NCBI RefSeq assembly: GCF_017916365.1
Contig: NZ_JAFMSU010000002.1
Location: 1,178,001-1,242,000 of the forward strand
Origin: Rufibacter roseolus
GTDB taxonomy: Bacteria > Bacteroidota > Bacteroidia > Cytophagales > Hymenobacteraceae
DNA length: 64,000 nt
Direction: 5' to 3'
In this document: positions 51,115-60,300 of the stretch, piece after piece
Position numbering within the stretch: position 1 is the first letter of the stretch
Layout of the letters: every line of letters starts with the position of its first letter
Made by a program: the position numbers and the translations under genes
The notes under the pieces: generated by a model
What the model was told of the DNA's origin: nothing
Seen by the model: only the letters and a program-made list of their open reading frames with translations
Database searches by the model: none

Positions 51115-51190
51115 GTTTTAAACCTGATTTTCAGAAAACAGGCCTGAAACACAGGAAGCCCATGCAGGAATTAAATTCCACATGGGCTTC
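51115..51190 (+). terminator. Core-type element plus terminator after the YwqK-family gene
   Basis: GTTTTAAACCTGATTTTCAG then AAAACAGGCCTGAAAC (51115-51150) is a dispersed-core copy. Directly after it GAAGCCCATG (51155-51164) pairs perfectly with CATGGGCTTC (51181-51190), with an inner GGAATTAAATTCC palindrome and TCTTTT downstream. Confidence 0.7.
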
Positions 51191-51649
51191 GTCTTTTACA
51201 AAGCATCATAATTTTGCTGCCATAGAAGTTCTTTCCCAGAAAAAGATTTCAGCAATGCTCCCAACGCACCCCGCCCCCCCTTTGAAGGGAGTCGGGGGGA
51301 TGACCAATTGGCTTGAGGAACCGTTTACCTTCCGCCAAAAACAAGGGCAACCATAAGGGATTGCCTTAACATTTCGGGAACGCCATAATCTGTAGTTTTA
51401 AGTCATCCAGAGCTTTAAAGGGGCCTATATGCGTATGAATTCTCACGTCCAAAATAAAACAGATTCAAGATTGATTCTTGGTCTCTTAAATCCCTCTATC
51501 CATCCCTAAAGGTTCTAAAACTAGTTTTTATTATCAATGTGGTTATTCTCACAAATTAATATGAACCATTACTTCTTTTGATTTCTGCCTGATTTTCAGA
51601 AAACAAGCTTAAAAATAACCTAACAAGGGTTAGCATTAGGTTTAAAAAA
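51191..51649. other. Gap without gene upstream of bioB
   Basis: Contains a C/G palindrome CCCCCCTTTGAAGGGAGTCG extending into GGGGGG near 51275-51300 (a stretch type often seen between genes in this phylum) and another core-type copy at 51582-51615 (CCTGATTTTCAGAAAACAAG then CTTAAAAA). No gene and no recognised riboswitch. Confidence 0.5.
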
Positions 51650-51681
51650 TTTCTCCTATTGCTTTTTCCGCCGTACTTTAG
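51650..51681 (+). promoter_or_regulatory. Candidate promoter of the biotin operon
   Basis: TTTC (51650-51653), 20 bases, then TACTTTAG (51674-51681), which matches TAnnTTTG at five of the six fixed positions. Transcription would start near 51688, about 20 bases before the bioB ATG. No BirA-type operator palindrome was recognised. Confidence 0.4.
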
Positions 51682-51706
51682 CCGCCTAAACCACACTTTT
51701 TAGAAT

Positions 51707-52741
51707 ATGACGGACGCCCTGAACACCGCCCCTCTCCGTACGGATTGGACCATGGATGAAATACGCGCCATCTACTATAAACCCGTGCTGGAACTCATCG
51801 TGGAGGCCTCACAGGTTCACAAACAATTCCAGGCTACCGGCGAGGTGCAGGTGTGCACGCTGCTTAGCGTAAAAACTGGGGGTTGCCCAGAGGACTGCGC
51901 TTATTGTCCGCAAGCGGCCCGTTACCATACCGGTGTGCAGGCGCACAAACTTCTCAGCAACGAGGTAGTATTGGATGCCGCCCGCAAAGCCAAAGAAGGC
52001 GGTTCTACCCGTTTCTGCATGGGCGCCGCCTGGCGCGAGGTACGTGACAACCGTGACTTTGACCGCGTGCTGGAAATGGTGGAAGGCGTAAACGAGATGG
52101 GTCTTGAAGTTTGCTGCACCCTGGGAATGGTGAACGAGTACCAGGCTGAGCGTCTGAAACAAGCCGGTCTCTACGCCTACAACCACAACCTGGATACCTC
52201 AGAAGAGAACTACAGCAACATCATCACTACCCGTACTTACGACGACCGCCTGGGCACCATTGAAAACGTGCGCAAAGCCGGTATCTCCGTGTGCAGCGGC
52301 GGCATCATTGGCTTGGGCGAGACCGACGATGACCGTATTGCCATGCTGCACGTGCTCAGCAACCTGCCGCAGCACCCGGAAAGCGTACCAGTGAACGCGC
52401 TGGTGCCAGTAGAAGGGACACCGCTTGCCGAGCAACCACGCGTGAGCGTATGGGAGATGGTGCGCATGATCGCCACTGCCCGCATCCTCATGCCAAAAAC
52501 CATGGTGCGTTTATCCGCCGGAAGACAGGAAATGCCGGTGAGCGAGCAGGCCCTTTGCTTCTTGGCAGGCGCCAACTCCATCTTCTCCGGTGACAAACTG
52601 TTGACTACGCCTAACCCCGGCTTCGCCGATGACAAGGCCATGTTTGAGTTGCTGGGTCTCAACCCGCGTAAGTCTTTCAAAGCCGAAACTGCCTGCGGCG
52701 GAACTGTTGACGCTCCTGCTGAAGCGGTTGCGGCTGAATAA
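51707..52741 (+). CDS. bioB: Biotin synthase
   Basis: A 344-residue radical-SAM enzyme. The [4Fe-4S] cysteines are C60, C64 and C67 in [12 protein letters not shown]; further conserved parts are [58 protein letters not shown] and RLSAGRQEM, which with the second-cluster cysteines and arginine match BioB throughout. It inserts sulfur into dethiobiotin, the last step of biotin synthesis. First gene of the operon; nine bases separate it from bioF. The last 15 residues (Ala/Glu-rich) are extra. Confidence 0.97.
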   Translation: MTDALNTAPLRTDWTMDEIRAIYYKPVLELIVEASQVHKQFQATGEVQVCTLLSVKTGGCPEDCAYCPQAARYHTGVQAHKLLSNEVVLDAARKAKEGGSTRFCMGAAWREVRDNRDFDRVLEMVEGVNEMGLEVCCTLGMVNEYQAERLKQAGLYAYNHNLDTSEENYSNIITTRTYDDRLGTIENVRKAGISVCSGGIIGLGETDDDRIAMLHVLSNLPQHPESVPVNALVPVEGTPLAEQPRVSVWEMVRMIATARILMPKTMVRLSAGRQEMPVSEQALCFLAGANSIFSGDKLLTTPNPGFADDKAMFELLGLNPRKSFKAETACGGTVDAPAEAVAAE

Positions 52742-52750
52742 ACTGTTGCC

Positions 52751-53914
52751 ATGAAGGTGCCGGAACGTCTGCTGCGCCAGCTGGAAACCAGAGTGCAGAA
52801 AGGAACCCTGCGGAGTCTTACCCTTCCCCCTAAAGGTTTGGTGGATTTCAGTTCCAACGATTACCTGGGATTAGCGGCATCAGAGGTTCTGGCTCAAAAT
52901 ATAGCCGAAGAATTAGGGAAACAACCGGCCCACGGCGCCACCGGCTCCCGCCTGCTGAGCGGCAATACCCGCTACGCCCAGGAACTTGAAGAAGAGCTTG
53001 CGCATTTCCACCATGGGGAGTCAGCCTTGCTTTTCAACTCGGGGTACGTGGCCAACTGCGGATTCTTCTCGGCGGTGCCCCAGCGCGGCGACACCATCTT
53101 CTACGATGAGGCCAGCCATGCCTCCATGAAAGAAGGTATCCGGCTCAGTTTCGCGCAGAGTTTCCCCTTTCGGCATAACGATGTAGACGATCTCCGCCAG
53201 AAGCTAAAGCGGGTCCAAGGCGATGTGTACGTAGCTGTGGAGTCGCTGTACTCCATGGACGGGGACTTCGCGCCGCTAATGGAGTTGGCTTCGCTTTGCC
53301 AGGAACAGGGCCTGTACCTGGTGGTGGACGAGGCGCATTCCAACGGAATCTACGGCCCTAACGGAGAAGGCTTGGTTTCCGCACTGAAGCTGGAGCAGCA
53401 GGTGTTTGCCCGCATCATGACCTTCGGGAAGGCGATTGGGGCACACGGAGCCGCGGTGGTTGGTCCGAGGGAACTGCAGGAGTTTCTGCTAAATTTCAGT
53501 CGGCCCTTCATCTACACCACTGCCCTGCCATTAGCCTCTTTAACGGCCATCAGGCAAGCCTACAGGTTACTTCCCTCCCTGACCCAGGAAAGAACCCAGG
53601 TACAGGAACTGGCCAAGTATTATCATTCACTCCTGGAAGACGGACGCGTTTTGGCTTCGTTTTCCGGAAAAGAGGGGCAAGACGGCAGCCCTATCCAAGC
53701 CTGGCAATTGCCAGATCCGGTGGCGCTGCGGAAATTGGCCAACCATATTCAGGCAGCGGGATTTGACGTGCGGCCAGTGTTCAGCCCCACCGTTCCAGCG
53801 GGCAAGGAGCGCCTCAGGCTGGTGCTGCACGCCTATAATACCAAAGCCCAAGTACAAAAATTATGCAACCTGCTTCATCAGCACACCCAAAAAGATATTT
53901 CATTACAGGCATAG
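52751..53914 (+). CDS. bioF: 8-amino-7-oxononanoate synthase
   Basis: A 387-residue PLP enzyme of the alpha-oxoamine synthase group: FSSNDYLGLAASE, GATGSRLLSGNTRYAQELEE, the serine/threonine and histidine contacts in FNSGYVANCGFF, VVDEAHSNGIYGPNGEGLV and the Schiff-base lysine K227 in MTFGKAIGAHGAAVVG. It condenses pimeloyl-ACP (or -CoA) with alanine. Its last 52 bases overlap the start of bioD in another frame, a long overlap that suggests tight coupling. Confidence 0.95.
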   Translation: MKVPERLLRQLETRVQKGTLRSLTLPPKGLVDFSSNDYLGLAASEVLAQNIAEELGKQPAHGATGSRLLSGNTRYAQELEEELAHFHHGESALLFNSGYVANCGFFSAVPQRGDTIFYDEASHASMKEGIRLSFAQSFPFRHNDVDDLRQKLKRVQGDVYVAVESLYSMDGDFAPLMELASLCQEQGLYLVVDEAHSNGIYGPNGEGLVSALKLEQQVFARIMTFGKAIGAHGAAVVGPRELQEFLLNFSRPFIYTTALPLASLTAIRQAYRLLPSLTQERTQVQELAKYYHSLLEDGRVLASFSGKEGQDGSPIQAWQLPDPVALRKLANHIQAAGFDVRPVFSPTVPAGKERLRLVLHAYNTKAQVQKLCNLLHQHTQKDISLQA

Positions 53915-54516
53915 GCACCGATGTGGGTAAAACCATTGCCGCCGCCATCTTCACCGAAGCGCTCCAGGCTGATTACTGGAAACCCGTACAGGCTGGAAAC
54001 CTGGAAGACTCAGACACCCACACCGTTCGAAGCCTGATCTCCAACGTTCGTACTGTTTTTCACCCGGAGGCCTACCGCCTACAGATGCCAGCCTCCCCCC
54101 ACACAGCCGCTGCCGCAGAGGGCATCCGGCTGTCACTGGAGGAAATTCAATTGCCTGCCACTAAAAACAACCTGGTGGTGGAGGGCGCTGGGGGCCTGAT
54201 GGTGCCGTTGAACGAGCGGGACCTGGTATTGGACCTCATTCAGCAATTGCAATTGGAAGTGGTACTGGTTTCCAGAAACTATCTGGGCAGTATAAACCAT
54301 ACCTTGATGGCGGTGGAGGTGCTCAAGAGCAGAAACATCGGCGTAGCCGGCGTTGTCTTCAACGGGGTGCCTAACGCTTCGTCAGAAGATTTCATCTTAA
54401 ACTACTCCCAGCTTCCGGTTTTTCCCCGCATTCTGCAGGAAGAAAGTTTTGATCAAAACACGGTATCAAGGTACGCGAAGACGCTACAAGATTATTTAAC
54501 CAACCATGCACAATAG
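53863..54516 (+). CDS. bioD: Dethiobiotin synthetase
   Basis: A 217-residue P-loop enzyme with GIGTDVGKTIAAAIF (G16-T24, K23 the P-loop lysine), YWKPVQAGN with the substrate-binding lysine, VVEGAGGLMVPLNE (switch-like loop) and VLVSRNYLGSINHTLMAVEV. It carboxylates diaminopelargonate to dethiobiotin with ATP. The ATG at 53863 lies 52 bases inside bioF; a later start would remove residues just before the first strand, so the long overlap is probably real. Overlaps bioA by 11 bases. Confidence 0.94.
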   Translation: MQPASSAHPKRYFITGIGTDVGKTIAAAIFTEALQADYWKPVQAGNLEDSDTHTVRSLISNVRTVFHPEAYRLQMPASPHTAAAAEGIRLSLEEIQLPATKNNLVVEGAGGLMVPLNERDLVLDLIQQLQLEVVLVSRNYLGSINHTLMAVEVLKSRNIGVAGVVFNGVPNASSEDFILNYSQLPVFPRILQEESFDQNTVSRYAKTLQDYLTNHAQ

Positions 54517-55828
54517 CCTTTCGGAGCGGGACCAGTTGGTGAACTGGCACCCGTACACCCAGATGCAAACGGCTCCCCCTCCCATTGGGGTCACGCGCGG
54601 AGAAGGCGCCGTCCTTTTCACCGAGGATGGCCGCGAGTTCATTGACGCCGTTTCCTCCTGGTGGGTGAACATCCATGGGCACGCGCACCCGCACATCGCG
54701 GAGCGGGTAAGCCAGCAATTGCGCACTCTGGAGCACGTGATCTTCGCAGGGTTCACCCACGCTCCCGCCGTAGAACTCGCAGAAAGGTTGCTCAAGCTCT
54801 TGCCCCAGAACCAAGCCCGGGTCTTTTACTCAGACAACGGGTCTACGGCCGTGGAAGTGGCGCTTAAGATGGCTTTGCAGTTCTGGTTTAACCAGGGCCA
54901 GGACAAGACCAGGATCATTGCGTTTGAAGGCAGCTACCACGGCGATACCTTCGGGGCAATGTCGGTGAGCGAACGGTCGGTCTTTACCCGTCCTTTCCAG
55001 CAGTATCTTTTTGACGTGGAATTTCTGCCAGTGCCGGTATCCGGCGAAGAAGAACAGACCTTGGCGCAACTGGAAAAACTGCTGGAACGCGATGACATTG
55101 CCGCTTTCATCTTTGAACCTCTGGTACTAGGCACTGCCGGAATGGTCATGTACTCGCCCGAGGTGTTAAACCGCTTGGTGGAGCGCTGCCGGGCCAAAGG
55201 TGTACTCGTCATCGCTGATGAAGTCATGACCGGCTTTGGAAGAACCGGCAAGCGTTTCGCCTGCGATTACCTGAGCCAAGAACCAGACCTGATGTGCTTC
55301 TCCAAAGGGCTTACCGGCGGCACCATGGCTCTGGGCGTGACCACCAGTTCGCAGGCCATCTATGATTCTTTCCTGAGCGACGACAAGACCAAGACCTTTT
55401 TCCACGGGCACTCCTATACCGCCAACCCGGTGGCCTGCGCTGCTTCTTTGGCCAGCCTGGATCTGGTGGAGGAACAATCATTTCTGGAGAACCTGGATAG
55501 AATCAGCGCTTCCCACGCTGCCTTCGCCCAGACCTTGGAAGGCAGAGCGGGAATTAAAGCTTTTCGCCAAACCGGCACCATTCTGGCCATTGAGTTTGAA
55601 GTGGGGCAAACCTCCTATTTCCATTCTTTGCGGGACCAGTTATACAATTTAGCCCTGGATAACGGCGTACTGCTGCGGCCTTTGGGCAACATTGTGTACG
55701 TGCTTCCGCCTTATTGCATCACCAATGCCCAACTTGAAAAAGTGTACGGGGTCATGGAGCAGATGCGAAATTTTAGTAGTGCAGGCGTTTTAGCCTTGTT
55801 TAGAGAAAATCACCCAGAAAACAGATGA
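54506..55828 (+). CDS. bioA: Adenosylmethionine-8-amino-7-oxononanoate aminotransferase
   Basis: A 440-residue class III aminotransferase: VNWHPYTQMQTAPPPIGVTR (substrate contact HPYTQM), DAVSSWWVNIHGHAHPHIAE, YSDNGSTAVEVALKMALQFW, AFEGSYHGDTFGAMSVSER, VIADEVMTGFGRTGKRFACD and the Schiff-base lysine K267 in CFSKGLTGGTMALG. It makes diaminopelargonate from the BioF product. The stop codon overlaps the next start by four bases. Confidence 0.96.
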   Translation: MHNSLSERDQLVNWHPYTQMQTAPPPIGVTRGEGAVLFTEDGREFIDAVSSWWVNIHGHAHPHIAERVSQQLRTLEHVIFAGFTHAPAVELAERLLKLLPQNQARVFYSDNGSTAVEVALKMALQFWFNQGQDKTRIIAFEGSYHGDTFGAMSVSERSVFTRPFQQYLFDVEFLPVPVSGEEEQTLAQLEKLLERDDIAAFIFEPLVLGTAGMVMYSPEVLNRLVERCRAKGVLVIADEVMTGFGRTGKRFACDYLSQEPDLMCFSKGLTGGTMALGVTTSSQAIYDSFLSDDKTKTFFHGHSYTANPVACAASLASLDLVEEQSFLENLDRISASHAAFAQTLEGRAGIKAFRQTGTILAIEFEVGQTSYFHSLRDQLYNLALDNGVLLRPLGNIVYVLPPYCITNAQLEKVYGVMEQMRNFSSAGVLALFRENHPENR

Positions 55829-57039
55829 AGAGCAGAGGGGATCAGGAATGGATTGTGGTCCGGGGAATGGGATCAATATCGGGGCTGGGAGGCACCCCGG
55901 AAGAAGTATATGCCTCCTATACCAGCGGTAAAACCGCCTTTACAACCTTAGACCACCTGGGGAATGACACTCCCGTGGCTCCAATTTCCCTTGCGGCCGA
56001 AAACCTGCTGCAAGATTTACTACAGGAAAATCCTGTTTATGATTCACTTGACCGCTCAGTGCAGTTAGCCATTTTAGCGGCCCGGCAGGCAGTAGCACAG
56101 GCAGGTTGGACCATGGGTGAAGAATTACCGGTAGGCATCAACCTTGGTTCTTCCAGAGGCGCTACCGGTCTGTTTGAGCATTTCCACGCCGATTTCCTGA
56201 AAACACCCGAAAAACGGCTTTCGCCGGGTGTCTCGCCCAGTACAACCCTGGGGAACGTGGCTAGTTGGGTGGCCAATGACCTGCAGGCGCAAGGGCCGCT
56301 CATCAGCCATTCGGTTACCTGCAGCACTGCGTTACAAGCATTCGCCAACGGGGTTGCCTGGCTCAAGTCCGGCATGGCGAAACGTTTTCTGGTAGGCGGC
56401 ACTGAGGCTCCCCTCACTTCTTTTACAATTGCGCAGATGAAATCCATCGGCATCTACTCCAAATTTACCGCCGATGATCATCCTTGCCGCCCTTTGAATA
56501 AGGAACACAACACCTTTGTTTTAGGCGAAGGGGCTGCCGTTTTTGCATTGGAAAGAATGACCCAGCAAGAGTTGGAAGCCCTTGGGCAGGAGAAAGCAGT
56601 AGTTGTGACAGCCGTAGGAATGAAATACGAACGCAGCCCCTCCAAAACAGGCATCTCCAAAGAGGGATCTCACTTCCAGGCAGCCATGCGCGACGCCTTA
56701 CAGCAAGCTGCCCTTTCGCCTGCCGACTTAGACGCTCTGGTGCTGCATGCCCCCGGCACTAAAGCCGGCGATGCTGCTGAGTTGGCGGCCATTGACAGTG
56801 TCTTTGGTGAAAACGCCCCTGATTTCTTCTCTAACAAAAGTCAGATAGGCCACACACTGGGTGCCTCCGGCGCCTTATCGGCTGAAATGGGGATTGCTTT
56901 GTTACTTTCTCATTTCTGGACCAGAGCCCACCAAAGTAATAGGGTTAACCCCTCGTCTCATCCTCATCATATTATGGTGAATGCAGCTGGTTTTGGCGGC
57001 AATGCCGCAAGCCTCTTATTTACCTTAATCACTAAATAA
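55825..57039 (+). CDS. KAS-type beta-ketoacyl synthase within the biotin operon
   Basis: A 404-residue FabB/FabF-like condensing enzyme. The nucleophile is C166 in SVTCSTALQAFANGVAW; the first histidine lies in VLHAPGTKAGDAAELAAI (usual form HGTGTxxxD), the lysine and second histidine in FFSNKSQIGHTLGASGALSA, and the glycine-rich end is VNAAGFGGNAASLLF. It would extend an acyl-ACP by two carbons with malonyl-ACP. The ATGA overlap with bioA shows that it belongs to the biotin operon, not to housekeeping fatty-acid synthesis. The divergent opening (WIVVRGMGSISGLGGTPEEV) and altered HGTGT motif set it apart from normal FabF. It may help make the pimeloyl precursor; no bioC or bioH is seen in the window. 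Confidence 0.9.
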   Translation: MKSRGDQEWIVVRGMGSISGLGGTPEEVYASYTSGKTAFTTLDHLGNDTPVAPISLAAENLLQDLLQENPVYDSLDRSVQLAILAARQAVAQAGWTMGEELPVGINLGSSRGATGLFEHFHADFLKTPEKRLSPGVSPSTTLGNVASWVANDLQAQGPLISHSVTCSTALQAFANGVAWLKSGMAKRFLVGGTEAPLTSFTIAQMKSIGIYSKFTADDHPCRPLNKEHNTFVLGEGAAVFALERMTQQELEALGQEKAVVVTAVGMKYERSPSKTGISKEGSHFQAAMRDALQQAALSPADLDALVLHAPGTKAGDAAELAAIDSVFGENAPDFFSNKSQIGHTLGASGALSAEMGIALLLSHFWTRAHQSNRVNPSSHPHHIMVNAAGFGGNAASLLFTLITK

Positions 57040-57393
57040 ACCTCTTACAAGTAAGGTCCAGAAATACCTTTCAAAAGTTGCTTTTCAGCATTTATCCGTT
57101 TTAAAAACCCTTTTACAATTTGTACTTATTGCACTTTTTACACCATCCTCTTCCTTTCCTGCGATATCCAATCATTGGACAAAACAAAACTGTATGTCCA
57201 CGTGTTTATAGGTTTTATTCTAAAAACCAGCCGTTTATATAAACCTACCATTTTACGAACCGTATTTCTACTAACGTTTTACTCTATTTGGTCCGGCGAA
57301 AGGCTCTGTTCACCGAATTAGCGCTTTTCTAAACCTGCGAGGAATAATTTTGAAGTACCTCACCACTTTTCATCATTCACCTAATTATAAGCT
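57040..57393. other. Gap between the biotin operon and the giant surface-protein gene
   Basis: No gene. AT-rich (57110-57250) with no strong hairpin. A TAATTTTG box (57345-57352) lies 41 bases before the next ATG. Confidence 0.5.
57345..57352 (+). promoter_or_regulatory. Candidate -7 box (TAATTTTG) for the giant surface-protein gene
   Basis: Perfect match to TAnnTTTG; no matching -33 TTTG at the correct distance. Confidence 0.3.
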
Positions 57394-60300
57394 ATGAAGG
57401 AAAAACCTTTACTTCCTAAGAGCCAGAATTGCAGTTTTCTTATTGCCTTCCTTTTCTTCCTTTTGTATTTTCAATACAGTGCTCAGGCCCAAACTCCGGG
57501 TTTGATTTTTCAACCAGCTACCGGAACTGGCAGGAATGTTTTGGACCCAAATCTTGATAACTATGTTTCCAAGACAAACACAGGGTATGTAGGGGCGAAT
57601 GATAGAACATTCCAATACAATGAGATTGCCTATCGGGAATTGCCCCAACTGGGCTCTGAGCCATTGAATGACTTGGTAACAGGGTCAGCCGGCGGTCATA
57701 CGGATTTGGCTCCTAACCCATTGTACATGGCTTACAATGGAACACAAGTGCTGTTTAGGGTGCGCTTAGGAGGAAACTCGTCGGCTTCAAAAGGCTACAG
57801 TTTCTTGATTGATTCTGACGGGGTATTTAATAAACAAAGACTGGCCAATGGAACCCTGGTGGATTATACCACTCCCTCTAAGGTAAAAAACCTTGGGTTT
57901 GAGTTTGAGGTAGTTCTGGCCCTCAACTTTGACGTGGTTATTTACCGTCACCGGGGTAGTGGGGATGAAACCGATCCTTTCACAAGTAATGTAATCTGGC
58001 GGGGAAGCACCAATGGAGGTTACAGCCAATACTTCCAGAAAGCCATTGCCGCTTCTACCGCCGGTGGAAACGCTGATTACTTCTTTGATTTTTACGTTCC
58101 GCTTTCTGCTTTCAGTGGTGATGGCGGGGTAGGAATTAGCCCAACTACTCCCCTGCGGGTAACTGGATCTACCGTAACCAGCGCCCAAACGGGATTGGAA
58201 GGTACTATCTCAGATGTTGGCGGGGTTGATGACAGAACTTATGCCAATGATAAATTCCGTATCTGGCGCGATCTGATTCCTGCCTTTCCGTCAACCTCTC
58301 TGCAGCAAATCCAGGCTGGCGAGTTCTGCCAAACTGCGGCGCCCTCTGCCCCCGTCATTTCAACAAACCCAACCATTAGAGTAGGCACTACTACCATTAC
58401 CGGAACTTCCACTGAAAATGGCGGAACCATCACCCTCTTCCGCAACGGAACACAGGTAGTGGCAGCTTCGCCGGTAATCGTATCTAATGGAACGTTTTCT
58501 TTTCCTTTGCCAAGCGGCACCACCTTGGCTGCTGGTGATATCCTCACAGCAAGAGTAACCAGAGCAGCTTCAGGAAACTGTCCGGCCAGTACTTCGGTAT
58601 CATCTAATACTGTAACGGTTGGCAATCAGGCCTTTGTCAATTGTACAACTCCTGCTCCCTCATTCCCAGCAACAAACACTTTTAACAGTAACCAGCAAAG
58701 TGTCAATATTACCTCAACGGTGAATGTTGGAGCTTCTACCTCTGGCTTAGGTACACTAAGAGTGTACCGTGACGGTGTATATTACCAAGGTTCTTATCCG
58801 GCACCTACTTCCTCTACGGTAAACGGAGTTACCACTTATACCTATGTATATACTCCTACGGCTTGTACAAATGGTAACTTTCGGTTTAGCTATTCCTGCG
58901 GAAGTAATAATAACACTAATAACTATGGTACTCTTACAGCTACTATCACACCTTCTGGTGGCTGCGAGTCACCAAGATCGAACCCTATTTATTTAGAAGG
59001 AGGAAATGAGAGAACTGCTCCTACCACTACCACAACTCCTTCTCCTACCATCAGCAACACATTTTTCTGTACTTCTACTACCACATTGCTTTCAGGAACT
59101 GCAGCTAACGGTGGCCCTGTTTATCTTTTTGTTAACAATCAACCTGTTACCAAAGACGCAAATGGTAATCTTGTAGCAACTACTACGGCAAGTTCAACAG
59201 GTACCTGGTCAATCAACTTATATCTATATCAACTTCAGGCGGGTGATGTAGTAAGCGTTAGAACAAAGTCTACAAGTACTAACCCTAGCCTGGGTTTATC
59301 AGGGCCTTCTAACACCTTAACAATAGGTGCTAACTGTGAAACAGCCGCACCTGCCTTTACCACCACCGCCCCATGCCCTACTGTAACAACCATTACTGGA
59401 ACCTCATCAGAGGCAAATGGTACTACTGTTATAGTTTACCGTAGAAGCGGCACCACTCCTAACACAGCCACAGATACCCGTATCACCGAAACCGCTACGG
59501 TTTCAGGGGGAGCTTGGTCTGCTCCGGTTTTAAGTGGCATTACGCTTAGAGGAGGGGATGTACTGTACGCTGTAGCAACTGCTCCGGGAGGAAAAACAGT
59601 AAGCCCAGCCTCGGCAACTATCACCGTAACCACGCCATCAACTGCTGCAAGCCTTGGATTAACTTTAGCCTCTCCCATTAAAGAAAGGGCGACGGTGATT
59701 ACTGGTACCAGTACGACTAATGGAACAGTGAATGTGTTCATTGAAGGACAGCGTATTGCCGGAACTGCCACCGTCACTGGGGCTTCTACTACAACTCCTG
59801 TGACCTGGTCCATCGCTATCAACCCTACAAACCAGGCAAACCTTTCAACCGGAACTTCGGTGACTGCTTCTATCACTCCTACTGGTGGAGGTTGTGAGAG
59901 TCAGCAAACAGCTGCTGTTACCGTTACCTGCGTTTCACCTTCAACTACCCCAACCTTCACCCCGTCGGCACAAACCGTTTGTAATAACAGTTCAGCCACT
60001 ATCACGGTAGCCAATACCGAAAATGGGGTTATTTACCAGATTTACAATGGATCAACTGCCAGCGGGCCTTCTATGGTAGGTAACGGAGGTACCATTACCT
60101 TGTCTTCTGGTAACCTAACAGCTGCGGCTGTTTTAACGGTTAGAGCTTTCCAGGTAGGCTCCCCTGATTGCCAGGCTACTTTGAAAGGGTCAACTTCCAT
60201 TACTATTGCACCGGCTCCTACAGCTTATGCAGTTACCCCAGCTTCTACAACAGTTTGTAATGGTGCCACAACCACTGTCACCATGGCAAATTCTGAATCA

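Noticed and set aside
51191..51706. Riboswitch or BirA operator before bioB
   Set aside because: No recognised riboswitch fold and no long TTGTTAACC-like palindrome; only a core-type hairpin and a simple promoter candidate were found.
55825..57039. Treating the ketosynthase as the housekeeping FabF
   Set aside because: Four-base overlap with bioA, divergent N-terminus and altered HGTGT motif, with no acyl carrier or other fab genes nearby.
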